Assembly (NCBI GenBank): GCA_964015035.1 | Contig: CAXHCA010000083.1 | Location: 1 to 27,482 of the forward strand | Length of the DNA: 27,482 bases | Source of the DNA: BQJU01 sp964015035 | GTDB lineage: Bacteria > Bacteroidota > Bacteroidia > Chitinophagales > Saprospiraceae | Reading direction: 5' to 3' | Translations under genes and position numbers: made by a program | Notes under the pieces: model-generated | Seen by the model: only the letters and a program-made list of their open reading frames with translations | Databases searched by the model: none | What the model was told of the DNA's origin: nothing | In this document: in pieces, positions 16,804-25,450 of the stretch | Position numbering within the stretch: the stretch's first letter is position 1 | Layout of the letters: every line of letters starts with the position of its first letter

Positions 16804-18069
16804 TTACATTTTCTCCAATATGCCTAGGATCCCATTATACGAGATAATACAGGCAAATACCAATGAAAGCGCCATGCCAATATTTAAGAAAATACCAGCT
16901 CGGTGTTCCTTCATTATTTTTTGGTTATTGATTAAAATCATGATGCCTAATATGACTAGAGGCAATACAAAAACATTGAACACCTGCGACAAGATTTGCA
17001 TTTGAATCGGGTTGATTCCAAATACAGGAACCGCTAAACCAATGACGCAGGCGAGGCCTGTTAACAGCTTAAATTGTTTGGAAGAGGTATCTAGTTTTCC
17101 CGCCTGGTAATCGGCAATTAACAAGGGCGTAATCATCAAAATTGGAAAAATAGAAGATAGTCCGGCACTCAATGTTCCAAGGAAAAATATGGCAATAGCC
17201 ATTCGCCCGGCAATGGGTTCGAGGGCGTAGACCATATCCAGCACCTTGGTAACGGTCTTTCCGTCATGGAATAAGGCAGCGGTTGCCACCGCCATAATTG
17301 AGCTACTGATCACAAATATGAGTATTGCCGCCCAAAGAGCGTCTTTACGCTGGTCGCCGATATTTTCTATGGTCCAGCCTTTTCCGAAAATAAATAAGGG
17401 CCTGGACAAAAAGGTGGCGGCCGCCATGGTCGTGCCAACGAAGGCAGCAACCATCATTTTGCCTCCTTCTACTTGCGGAATGGATGGAATAAAACCAGCG
17501 GCAATTTCTTTTGGGTTGGGAAATACAACAAACAGGGAAAGCAAAAATGAAAGCCCCATCAAGGTGACAAACACTAAAAGTATCTTTTCAAAAAAGGAGT
17601 ATTTCCCAACCAACAAAAAGGAGTACATCACACCGATGATCATTAGCGCAATGATTAAAACGGCTTCATATTCCATCTCTTTCATGGATGGAATAAAAAG
17701 AGAAAGGGTTTCAAAAATGGCATTGGCGCTGATGCCCAAAATGCCGATGAGTGAATTAATTTGTCCAAACGACACCCCGATAATAATCAAGATGGCCATC
17801 AGGCTTCCATACTTCAGGTGTTTTCGAAAACCAAACAATGCCGTCTCACCGGTAACAATGGAATAGCGGCCGTAAGCCTCCATCAACACCCATGAGAATA
17901 AACAGCTGAGAAACAACACCCACAACAATTGCATTCCATAGGTACTGCCCGCCACCACCATCGAAGTGACACTGCCGGTGCCAATGGTATAGCCAATAGC
18001 AAATATGCCGGGACCAATGGTCAGCAACCACTTGAGTATTTTTTTTGCTATGGATGTTTTTTCCTGCAT
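16804..18069 (-). CDS. Nramp-fold (SLC11-like) transporter lacking the metal-binding motifs
   Basis: The 421-residue inner-membrane protein has about 11 hydrophobic helices. The first helix begins GPGIFAIGY and the next region STYGMQLLWVLFL aligns well with Nramp TM1-TM2. At the place of the metal-binding DPGN it has GTGS (residues 30-33). In TM6 the place of MPHN reads AAAT (216-219) after GTTM. The Asp, Asn and Met ligands of Mn2+/Fe2+ transporters are thus all absent, so ordinary manganese transport is not supported. It is embedded in the lyase operon, 48 bp after PL7 and 11 bp before PL6. This suggests, by inference only, carriage of an alginate product or of another ion. Automatic annotation would probably call it a divalent metal transporter. 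Confidence 0.8.
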   Translation of the reverse strand: MQEKTSIAKKILKWLLTIGPGIFAIGYTIGTGSVTSMVVAGSTYGMQLLWVLFLSCLFSWVLMEAYGRYSIVTGETALFGFRKHLKYGSLMAILIIIGVSFGQINSLIGILGISANAIFETLSLFIPSMKEMEYEAVLIIALMIIGVMYSFLLVGKYSFFEKILLVFVTLMGLSFLLSLFVVFPNPKEIAAGFIPSIPQVEGGKMMVAAFVGTTMAAATFLSRPLFIFGKGWTIENIGDQRKDALWAAILIFVISSSIMAVATAALFHDGKTVTKVLDMVYALEPIAGRMAIAIFFLGTLSAGLSSIFPILMITPLLIADYQAGKLDTSSKQFKLLTGLACVIGLAVPVFGINPIQMQILSQVFNVFVLPLVILGIMILINNQKIMKEHRAGIFLNIGMALSLVFACIISYNGILGILEKM

Positions 18070-18117
18070 GACCTATGCTTGTAAATATGCGCTGAATTTC
18101 ATTGCCGTATTCTGCTA

Positions 18118-19050
18118 TCAATGGCTTACTTCCAAAGCATAATATTTCACTTTGGAAAATGCGCCTTCATCTGTGGTTGAGAGGTAATTTCCGGCCTTAA
18201 AATAATTTTCGAAAACGCCCCATTTTTCCATGTGAACGCCCTCATACACCACAGATTCAGATTCGTTCAAAATGATTTCCATCCTTCCTGCTGAGACAAT
18301 AATTTCCAGTGTAAATTTTTCGTGCCCAACGCTTTCTGAAAAATAAAACCCTTCGTCGTCCGTCCATGCGTCGGTATGCAAAATGTCCGGTTCGGTAGCT
18401 GCGGTATCTTTTAATTCTTTTGTTTTGACACGCACTTTTCCATTCACCCAATATATCTTCAGAACGGGTGGGGCATTGTTATCATTCGCTCCGATTAAAT
18501 CACGTTGCTCGTTCGTCAGTCGGCCATGAATTTGCATAATTATGGTGCGATGCGGATTGCCGTTTTCGTCCTCTGAAATTTCCGGGACAGACAAAGTCCC
18601 CTTCATACGCCCCCCTTGGGCAAAAGTCCAATTCGTACTATTGCTGCCGGGCACCATTTGTTCCCTTAATTCGGTACGAGAATAGGATGAGTTTGCCGTA
18701 GATTCTCCGGGATAAGTAAAGAAAACCAGAGCGCCATCCGTCGAATCATTGTACATAAAGTCCTGCAGCATTTGATTGTTGGCATAGTCCAGAATTTCAG
18801 GTGGTGATACCTCGGTAGGATTTCCAATTGGCAAAGTGACTTTCCAATGGTTCAAATCGATATGTGGTAAAAAATAATCGACTCCTTCTATAAGATCCGG
18901 CTCTTCGACGGGTATGATATTTTCGCTTACCTGGGCTTTACAGGAAATAATAAATGCCAGTGTTCCTATCAAAATGACTCTTGCAACGATTGGTGACATC
19001 TGCGGTGGTTTTGTTTGGTATCTGCTCAAAAAACCATAGGATTTAAGCAT
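18118..19050 (-). CDS. Alginate lyase, polysaccharide lyase family 7 (lipoprotein)
   Basis: The 310-residue protein has the three PL7 motifs: SRTELRE (124-130), QIH (173-175; the isoleucine form is usually tied to guluronate or mixed-block preference) and YFKAGNY (283-289). A lipobox IISC puts the acylated Cys at residue 37. An internal ATG at 18999 (MSPIVARVILIGT...) would give a standard 20-residue lipoprotein signal and may be the true start. The enzyme is a single β-jelly-roll catalytic domain without a carbohydrate-binding module. It is probably surface-anchored and makes oligomers for the Sus-type importer. It is the first gene of the lyase operon. Confidence 0.93.
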   Translation of the reverse strand: MLKSYGFLSRYQTKPPQMSPIVARVILIGTLAFIISCKAQVSENIIPVEEPDLIEGVDYFLPHIDLNHWKVTLPIGNPTEVSPPEILDYANNQMLQDFMYNDSTDGALVFFTYPGESTANSSYSRTELREQMVPGSNSTNWTFAQGGRMKGTLSVPEISEDENGNPHRTIIMQIHGRLTNEQRDLIGANDNNAPPVLKIYWVNGKVRVKTKELKDTAATEPDILHTDAWTDDEGFYFSESVGHEKFTLEIIVSAGRMEIILNESESVVYEGVHMEKWGVFENYFKAGNYLSTTDEGAFSKVKYYALEVSH

Positions 19051-19075
19051 ATAACAAATCGTCTATTTTAAAATA

Positions 19076-19157
19076 TTAGACCATGTTTGGAGTTTGGGCC
19101 TGCTGAGAACCAACAACTAAAGGCTTTCAAATAGCATCCGCTCCAAACAGGGTCTTA
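19076..19157. repeat. Divergent inverted-repeat element (copy 9, about 82 bp)
   Basis: TTAGACCATGTTTGGAG (19076-19092) and CTCCAAACAGGGTCTTA (19141-19157) are inverted with about two mismatches. The TGTTTGGAG core matches the repeat family, but the outer TTAGTGC and the interior do not, so this is either a diverged member or a related family. It sits just upstream of the PL7 gene and abuts the nested hairpin that follows. Confidence 0.55.
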
Positions 19158-19232
19158 GAGCAGTTCTGCCAGGGTATTTTGGTCGGATAAAAGGCGTGAT
19201 TTACGCCTGCATAATCCCGGCAGAACAACTCT
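19157..19232. terminator. Nested hairpin after the SusC/SusD operon
   Basis: The outer arms AGAGCAGTTCTGCC (19157-19170) and GGCAGAACAACTCT (19219-19232) pair with two mismatches. Inside, AGGCGT (19192-19197) and ACGCCT (19203-19208) form a perfect second hairpin. It lies 43 bp past the stop of the PKD lipoprotein gene and before the PL7 gene, so it is a good candidate for the 3' end of the SusC/SusD transcript or for partial read-through control. It lacks a strong T-run. Confidence 0.5.
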
Positions 19233-19274
19233 ATTCAAAAGAATCCATCATTTTTTGAGTGGATAGTTTTCGTT

Positions 19275-20123
19275 TTATTCAATAAATTCAAAAGAATCCA
19301 GACGACACTCAGAACCAGAGTTTGTAAACAGAATACCGATAACGGAATTATCGCCTGAGTTAAATCCAATAATTTCATTAACATAAGTATCGGGATCTGA
19401 ATTATCCGTCAATTCTAAAGAAGCTATTGTTGCATCAGCAGCTTCCGATAGCTCCGTGATCTCGCTATCCAGAATTGCAACAGTCAATGTGCCAGGATCA
19501 CTTTTCATGGTATAATAGAAACTCAACCGATAATCCGTATTGGGAACGACCGCAATAGTTTGATAACCAACACGATCCCCATCTGAAGGCAATTTAGCGG
19601 CCTGGGCGCCTTGTTGGACAGGGCTGGAAGTAATCTGGATCACTCCGCCCAATTCATTTCTCCATGAATCACGGCCATCTCCTGAACCATCTGGCAGGCT
19701 ATTGTCTTCAAAGCCTCCTTCAAGGATAACTGGCAAGACAAAAGCAGGTTCTTCAATAACGACCTCTTTTGAGGTTGTGCTGACAGCCCCTAATTTATCT
19801 GTAGCCGTCAATGAAACGGTATATGTTCCCAGATCTGCGTAAGTGTGGCTCGGCTCCACTTCTGTTGAGGTAGTCCCATCTCCAAAATCCCAGTTATAAT
19901 CTGTGGCGCTACCTGAAAGATTGGTAAAATCAATTTGCAGGAAATCACCCTCATTCTGTTTGAAATCAAATGCAGCTGATGGTGGTGTTTCGTCTGGGAT
20001 CGAATTGGCATCCGGCAATTCAAATCCTAAGTCACATGAAGAGAGGAAGATTGAAAGCAGTACGAACAGTGAGCCCTTCCATAAAATTCCTTTATTATGA
20101 CTTTTAATATTTTCCACGAACAT
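19275..20123 (-). CDS. PKD-domain surface lipoprotein, candidate alginate-binding protein
   Basis: The 282-residue lipoprotein has a signal and lipobox FLSSC (Cys30). One PKD domain (about 46-125) carries the typical YNWDFGDGTTS and HTYADLGTYTVSLTATD motifs. The C-terminal part (about 130-282) opens with GGFEDNSLPDG and has the look of a β-sandwich carbohydrate-binding domain, but I cannot assign a CBM family. It follows susD by 139 bp, the position held by SusE/SusF-type surface glycan-binding proteins. Binding of alginate at the cell surface is therefore inferred from context. No catalytic motif is seen. Confidence 0.82.
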   Translation of the reverse strand: MFVENIKSHNKGILWKGSLFVLLSIFLSSCDLGFELPDANSIPDETPPSAAFDFKQNEGDFLQIDFTNLSGSATDYNWDFGDGTTSTEVEPSHTYADLGTYTVSLTATDKLGAVSTTSKEVVIEEPAFVLPVILEGGFEDNSLPDGSGDGRDSWRNELGGVIQITSSPVQQGAQAAKLPSDGDRVGYQTIAVVPNTDYRLSFYYTMKSDPGTLTVAILDSEITELSEAADATIASLELTDNSDPDTYVNEIIGFNSGDNSVIGILFTNSGSECRLDSFEFIE

Positions 20124-20141
20124 AATCTTTTTTTTATCTAA

Positions 20142-20213
20142 GTTGTCTAAAGTCTTTGGCTAAAAGCCGCAAATTCAGATGACCTGATGGCCTGCGAAAA
20201 GACTTCAGACAAC
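20142..20213. other. Branched inverted repeat between susD and the PKD lipoprotein gene
   Basis: GTTGTCTAAAGTCTTT (20142-20157) and AAAGACTTCAGACAAC (20198-20213) are inverted with one mismatch in 16. The interior holds GGC-TAAAA-GCC (20158-20168) and TCAG/CTGA, giving a possible cloverleaf shape. It lies in the 139-bp gap of what appears to be one operon, so it may set the relative mRNA level of susCD and the downstream gene. Confidence 0.65.
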
Positions 20214-20262
20214 CTCGTAATGAATAATTATTATTGAAAAATTATTTGTCAAAGAATCAAAA

Positions 20263-21699
20263 TTAATAGCCCGGATTTTGAGATAACAGGCCATTGCTAA
20301 GTCCGATCTCTCTTTGGGGAATCGGAAGCAGCAAGTCTGTCCCGGAAAAGGTATAACCATTATCGGCAGCAAATTGAGAAAGAACATCTGCCGCAACACC
20401 AAAGCGAACCAGGTCAAAAAACCTGTGATTCTCGAAGGCCAGCTCCACTCTTCTTTCATCCAATAATTCTTGCTTGGTAATACTAGAAACCGGGTCCGTT
20501 AGTCCAGCTCTGTCTCTAACTTGCTGGAAGGAAGCCAAAGCATCCGGGTCGGTGGTACTTACGCCATTTCCTTCACCGATAATCGCCTCGACATGCATCA
20601 ATAAGACATCTGCATATCTCAAGACAATCCAATCGTTTCCGGCAAGGGTCGGATCACTTGAAACGGGGTCGATTCCCAATGCCGCATCTCCATCCGGAAG
20701 GTATTTGACGACTTGGTTATGCTGGGGTTGAAGCGCATCTTGACGATAGGAAAACTGGGTTCTGTTGCCTCCTTTTTCATCCAGGATAGCCTTGGCCTCA
20801 TCGGTTACATAATTGACACCGCTCGTTCTACCTACAGCATTGAGCCACTCTGCGCTGAAGTTTTGGCTATTGTTAGAATTATCGGAAATATAGCCTACGG
20901 CAAAGATGACTTCATTATTACCTTCATTGTAGAATACATCTTTGAAATTCGGTTCCAGTGAATATCCGGCACTCATTACCGATTCACACAATGTTCTCGC
21001 CTCACTATAGTTTCCTAAAGTCAGGTGTACCTTAGCCAACAGGGCTTCGGCAGCTGATTTAGAGGCTCTGGTCCGATAGGTATCATCCAGAGACTTAATA
21101 GCTGCATCCAGATCGCTTACAATAAGATTATAGATTTCACTTGTACTTACTCTGGTAAATTGAATATCGGTATCCAACGGAGCAATCACTTTATCGACCA
21201 GCGGAACATCGCCAAACAGCCTTACCAAATTGAAATAAGCATATGCTCTGACAAACTTTGCTTCGCCTTCAAATTTAGAGGCAGTTTCGGCTGAAGCAAC
21301 ACCCAAGTTCTCAAGTACAGTATTAGCTCTGAAGATAATGTTATAAAAACTTCTGTAATAATCAGTTACAATACCATTAGTCGGCTCAATAGTATAGCTT
21401 TCAAATTGAGCAGCCTCTCCTTCACTGCTTTTTGTTTTTGTATTGTCACTTCTCATTTCTGTCAAATAATACTCAAATTGAATTGAGTGATTTTTATTGA
21501 CATCGGTATCGGCCAAAATATTAACGCCTTTAATACCGGCGTACATGCTGATCACTCCGGACTCTAGTTGGGATTCATTAGCATAGTAGTCTGTAGCACT
21601 AATGGCTGCAGTGGGGCTCGGACTTAAAAAATCCTTATCACAGGAGGTGAACCCTAGCCCTGCTATCAGCATTAAAAAGCTATATATTTTATATTTCAT
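20263..21699 (-). CDS. susD: SusD-like outer-membrane glycan-binding lipoprotein
   Basis: The 478-residue lipoprotein has the signal MKYKIYSFLMLIAGLGFTSC with lipobox Cys20, then DKDFLSPSPTAAISATDYY, the usual SusD start. The helical TPR-like core includes AKFVRAYAYFNLVRLFGDVPLV (about 147-168), a hallmark of the family. The C-terminal ELLDERRVELAFENHRFFDLVRFG and LLLPIPQREIGLSNGLLSQNPGY are the conserved SusD/RagB ending. It captures oligosaccharide at the surface and forms the lid of the SusC channel. It is 187 bp downstream of susC, with repeat copy 6 in the gap. Alginate as ligand is inferred from the lyases beside it. Confidence 0.95.
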   Translation of the reverse strand: MKYKIYSFLMLIAGLGFTSCDKDFLSPSPTAAISATDYYANESQLESGVISMYAGIKGVNILADTDVNKNHSIQFEYYLTEMRSDNTKTKSSEGEAAQFESYTIEPTNGIVTDYYRSFYNIIFRANTVLENLGVASAETASKFEGEAKFVRAYAYFNLVRLFGDVPLVDKVIAPLDTDIQFTRVSTSEIYNLIVSDLDAAIKSLDDTYRTRASKSAAEALLAKVHLTLGNYSEARTLCESVMSAGYSLEPNFKDVFYNEGNNEVIFAVGYISDNSNNSQNFSAEWLNAVGRTSGVNYVTDEAKAILDEKGGNRTQFSYRQDALQPQHNQVVKYLPDGDAALGIDPVSSDPTLAGNDWIVLRYADVLLMHVEAIIGEGNGVSTTDPDALASFQQVRDRAGLTDPVSSITKQELLDERRVELAFENHRFFDLVRFGVAADVLSQFAADNGYTFSGTDLLLPIPQREIGLSNGLLSQNPGY

Positions 21700-21816
21700 T
21701 TTAAATATTTTTTTAGTTAGGAATACTCATTGGAAGTATCCCGCTTTGATTAGTCAATCCAAGTTGCGCACCACCGCCATGCTGTTTTTGACGTACGTTC
21801 ACAACTTGAGTTCTTT

Positions 21817-21889
21817 AAGTGCTTGTTTGGAGGTAATCATTCAGACTGCAATTTTCGCTGCTAAAGCACCACCTCCAGAACATGTACTA
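21817..21889 (-). repeat. Interspersed inverted-repeat element (copy 6), overlapping the susC stop codon
   Basis: The arms AGTGCTTGTTTGGAGGT (21818-21834) and ACCTCCAGAACATGTACT (21871-21888) enclose an interior nearly identical to copy 3. On the minus strand the right arm begins TTAGTACATG, and its TAG is the susC stop codon (21889-21887). The element thus marks the end of susC and fills part of the susC-susD gap. Confidence 0.85.
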
Positions 21890-24800
21890 AAACTCTAGGT
21901 TCAATCCGAAGGATACCGTTTTCTGAATAGGAGAACCTGCTCTTTGATACCCATAAGTAGTTGGGCTGGTAGTATATATTGATTCAGGATTGTAGCCAGT
22001 GTAGTCATCTGCAACCTTATACACCAAATTTTGGGCGGCCACATATATTCTGGCTCTTGAAAGACCTGCTTTGGACAAGAAACTCGAACTGAAATTATAG
22101 CCCAAGGTTACATTTCTCAAGGAAATATAGGAGGCATCCTGTACAATGTCGTTTGTAAATATTTTTTCCTTAATAAATTCCTGATCTGGAGTAATTTCCG
22201 GATTGAAGTCCTGGCTGCTATTGAAGTGGTTGAACAGGTATTGATCTCCCATATTTCTAACTTCAGCACCGTGGCTTCCCTGGATCATGAAACTAAGATC
22301 TATTCCTTTGTAACTGATATTATTACCAAAACTCCAAACTAACTCAGGGTACGGGTCTCCTAAAATGGTTTTATCATCATCATCAATGACACCATCACCA
22401 TTCAAATCTTTCACATACACATCCTGAGCTTCGCCCCCTACCGGATGGTATGGATTATTTAAATATTCAAGTGGAATATCTCTGTCAACAACCCAACCAT
22501 AAAAAGAGGAAATGGGATGGCCTTCAAGGTTGATCCACTCAGCAGCTCTTTTGCTGTCAACATTTTGTATTTGCCCGTCAGAGTCCGCAAAATCGATCAG
22601 TGTATTCTTATTCATAGACGCCAACAGAGTCGTCTTCCAGGTAAAGTCATTAGTTCGGACATTGGTCGTTCTCAGCTCCAATTCCCAGCCTTTGTTTTCT
22701 ACTTCTCCCAAATTGACTAGAGCTTCTGTAAAACCTGTTGTGGAGGAAACCGGATTGTACAGCAATAATTGATCACTCGTTCTTTCGTAGTAATCAACAG
22801 AACCAGATAAAAAGTCATTAAATAAAGTAAAATCTATCCCTGGGTTGATTTCTTTTGACCGTTCCCACTGCAGCTCTGGGTTCGCAATATTGATGGCTCC
22901 AAACCCTCCGGCAAGACTTCCATCAACCACTGCCGTATTTGCATTCAACAGCGCCAAATAAGGGTAATTATCAATCAAGTCATCACCGGTACTTAACCTA
23001 TTGTTTCCGGTAAGTCCGTAACTAGCTCTAAACTTCAGATAATTAATAATATTGTTGCCTTTCAGGAAACCTTCTTCACTGATAATCCATCCAACAGATA
23101 CCGCCGGGAAATTACCGTATTTATTCTCTGAACCAAATACAGAACTTCCATCTCTTCTTATACTAATAGAAGCCAGATATCTATAATCATAGGCATAATT
23201 TACCCTGCCGAAAAACGACTGAAAACGACCATCCCAATCAATGGAAGAAGCACCGGAAACCGTAGTTGCCGCAGAAATAGTCTGCAATAAATCAGAATCA
23301 TATCCTATTCCGGATACGCTCTCTTCATGGACATTCCATCTTTCAGCCGACATCCCCAGGACCGCATTAATTTCGTGTAGGCCAAATTCTTTATCGTAAG
23401 AGAAGAAATTATCATTAACCAATCGTATTCTATTACTTGAAGACAGGTCCAACTGGATATTGGCCGCACCATTCCTATGTGCCAGAAGGCCCTGCCATCT
23501 GTCTCGTCTGGTATTTTGGTAAGTGGTAGAAAATACAGTCTTAAATTTCAGTCCCTTTACAATTTTATATTGCAAATAGGCACTACCGTACGTTTTGAAC
23601 CTATATTCATTTCTGTCGCGCTCCAATACTTTTGCGGCAGGGTTTGCATTAGAGGTATTGCTAATATCCACCAGTGTACTTCCATCTCCATATAAATCGT
23701 AGTTATCAAAGTGACGCTGCCAAGCATAATCACCTACTTGTACATCTGGATATGCGTTTCTATCCACAAATTGAATGGTATTTTCATCATGATACACCGG
23801 CAACCAAACCGTCTGCCTCAAAATATCATGGGTAGAACCATCAAATCTTCTTCTATCAGTATAAGAAGGAGCCAAATTGATACCAAATGACAAGTGGTCA
23901 CTCAACTCTGTATTTATCTTAAAATTTAGAGAGTACCTTTCAAAATTATCCGTCAACAAAACACCTTCATCTTTCAGATAACCCATTGTGACACTGAAGT
24001 TTGTACTTTTGTTACCTCCCCTTGCACTCAAAGAATGACTCATTATATCACCACCATCAAAGATGACATCCTGCCAGTCTCTGTCAACACCTATGAGTTG
24101 TTTATACTTAGTTCTGTCTGACAATTCTCCATTGGCAGCCATCTCCGCCGCTGCTGTCTCAGCCAAACTGAAGGAGTAGGGATCGCTGTGTCTTGCTTCT
24201 TTCCGCCCATAATATCCATTATAAGAAAACTTGGTTTTGCCCTCTTTACCATTTTTTGTAGTGATGAGAATCACACCATTTGCACCTCTTGAGCCATAGA
24301 TAGCCGTAGAAGCGGCATCTTTTAATATTTCGAATGACGCTACATCATTCATATCTAAAGAGCCCAGAAAATCATTACTCACGATCAGCCCGTCTACAAC
24401 GATCAAAGGATCTGAGCTAGCCACCATCGAACCTGTTCCTCTAATTCGAATAGTTGGGTCGGAACCAGCCTCCCCTTCTGTGGCTTGGATACTCACCCCC
24501 GAGACTTGTCCTACTAATGCATCATCGACCCTTGCAACAGGCAGTTTGTCTAAATCCTTATTGGTAACCTTTGATACGGATCCGGTTAGGTGAGATTTCT
24601 TTTGGGTACCATAGCCAATAACCACCACCTCATCAAGTACGGTTGAATTTGGTTCTAATGCAAGATCCAAAACAGTGCGTCCGTTGACCGGTACCTTTTG
24701 TGATAGGTAGCCCGTGTAACTGAATTCAAGCACGGCATCTTCCTCAACTTCTAAGGAATATTTTCCATCAATATCGGTAATGGTTCCCGTTGAAGTACCA

Positions 24801-25009
24801 CTTATTAAAATGTTGACACCGATTAAGGGCAAACCGTCCTCTGCGGAAGTGACCGTTCCCGTAACTTTTATGGTAGCCGCTGTATATTTGGAATCAAGAT
24901 CCAAGTTGGGTGTGCTAGCCCTCAATGCTGAAGGAAAGCAAAACAACATGACCATGCAGCCGACCAGCAACATGGAAATATTGAATTGTTTAGTTAATTT
25001 CGCTTTCAT
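21887..25009 (-). CDS. susC: SusC-like TonB-dependent outer-membrane transporter
   Basis: The 1040-residue protein has a signal peptide (about 1-31). A carboxypeptidase-regulatory-like domain (about 47-125) contains VTGTVTSAEDGLPLIGVNI and DGKYSLEV. Then come the Bacteroidota TonB-box-like segment LDEVVVIGYGTQKK, the plug domain with LVGQVSGVSIQ and GANGVILITTKNGKEGK, and a long β-barrel. The C-terminus is the aromatic YGYQRAGSPIQKTVSFGLNLEF. It imports oligoalginate with SusD using TonB energy. It leads the susC-susD-PKD operon and has a 441-bp upstream region. Its stop codon lies inside repeat copy 6, which may have reset its 3' end. Confidence 0.95.
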   Translation of the reverse strand: MKAKLTKQFNISMLLVGCMVMLFCFPSALRASTPNLDLDSKYTAATIKVTGTVTSAEDGLPLIGVNILISGTSTGTITDIDGKYSLEVEEDAVLEFSYTGYLSQKVPVNGRTVLDLALEPNSTVLDEVVVIGYGTQKKSHLTGSVSKVTNKDLDKLPVARVDDALVGQVSGVSIQATEGEAGSDPTIRIRGTGSMVASSDPLIVVDGLIVSNDFLGSLDMNDVASFEILKDAASTAIYGSRGANGVILITTKNGKEGKTKFSYNGYYGRKEARHSDPYSFSLAETAAAEMAANGELSDRTKYKQLIGVDRDWQDVIFDGGDIMSHSLSARGGNKSTNFSVTMGYLKDEGVLLTDNFERYSLNFKINTELSDHLSFGINLAPSYTDRRRFDGSTHDILRQTVWLPVYHDENTIQFVDRNAYPDVQVGDYAWQRHFDNYDLYGDGSTLVDISNTSNANPAAKVLERDRNEYRFKTYGSAYLQYKIVKGLKFKTVFSTTYQNTRRDRWQGLLAHRNGAANIQLDLSSSNRIRLVNDNFFSYDKEFGLHEINAVLGMSAERWNVHEESVSGIGYDSDLLQTISAATTVSGASSIDWDGRFQSFFGRVNYAYDYRYLASISIRRDGSSVFGSENKYGNFPAVSVGWIISEEGFLKGNNIINYLKFRASYGLTGNNRLSTGDDLIDNYPYLALLNANTAVVDGSLAGGFGAINIANPELQWERSKEINPGIDFTLFNDFLSGSVDYYERTSDQLLLYNPVSSTTGFTEALVNLGEVENKGWELELRTTNVRTNDFTWKTTLLASMNKNTLIDFADSDGQIQNVDSKRAAEWINLEGHPISSFYGWVVDRDIPLEYLNNPYHPVGGEAQDVYVKDLNGDGVIDDDDKTILGDPYPELVWSFGNNISYKGIDLSFMIQGSHGAEVRNMGDQYLFNHFNSSQDFNPEITPDQEFIKEKIFTNDIVQDASYISLRNVTLGYNFSSSFLSKAGLSRARIYVAAQNLVYKVADDYTGYNPESIYTTSPTTYGYQRAGSPIQKTVSFGLNLEF

Positions 25010-25380
25010 AATTTAATGTTTTTAAATTGTATTTTGACGTTTCACTTTCGGAAGTTTTCAAAAAGCCTAATAAGTAATTCAGTCGTTTTCAAACAATAAG
25101 CTCCCATCTAAAGTACTGTTGCACTTTAAAAATCCGGCTATGACCGGGGCAAACAAGCCATTTTTACAAGAAATAAATTTGGCAGTTCCTATCCGTAAAA
25201 ATTAGCGGCGTGTTAAAGGAAAATGAAAAGGTTACCTACCAGGAAGAGGCCATTAGTGACCAAAAGGTGACCAATCTTTTTTAGCTGGTGTTGAAGGATG
25301 CTGAATTTGTAAGTTTCATACCTATGAGTGAATTTTAGTAAAAAATGAATTACCTGATACTCCTAATTTTACTGTGTATT
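25010..25380. promoter_or_regulatory. Intergenic region upstream of susC with direct repeats
   Basis: This stretch has no convincing gene. It should contain the susC promoter, but I find no clear TAnnTTTG. The most suggestive feature is a pair of GTGACCAA words at 25256-25263 and 25267-25274, spaced 11 bp, one helical turn. On the opposite strand they read TTGGTCAC, sharing TTGGTC with the palindrome at the GntR promoter, so they may be half-sites for that regulator. Confidence 0.4.
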
Positions 25381-25449
25381 TCCCGGTTTTACCGGGACTA
25401 AATAGCTTGCCCGAATATACTTCAGGGACTACCTCCAAACATGTACTAA
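25381..25449 (+). repeat. Partial interspersed repeat element (copy 7)
   Basis: This is the right half of the family. It has the small perfect hairpin TCCCGGTTTTACCGGGA (25381-25397), then the block AATAGCTTGCCCGAATATAC with TTCAGGGA, then the arm ACCTCCAAACATGTACT ending at about 25447. The left half is missing. It ends 2 bp from the stop codon of the GntR gene, so it could form that gene's transcript end. Confidence 0.8.
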
Positions 25450-25450
25450 G

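Noticed and set aside
17246..17866. 206-codon plus-strand open frame
   Set aside because: It is fully antisense to the Nramp-like gene, and its composition follows from the hydrophobic codons on the other strand.
16804..18069. Manganese/iron transporter (MntH) call
   Set aside because: The fold fits, but both ligand motifs (DPGN, MPHN) are missing, so the usual substrate cannot be claimed.
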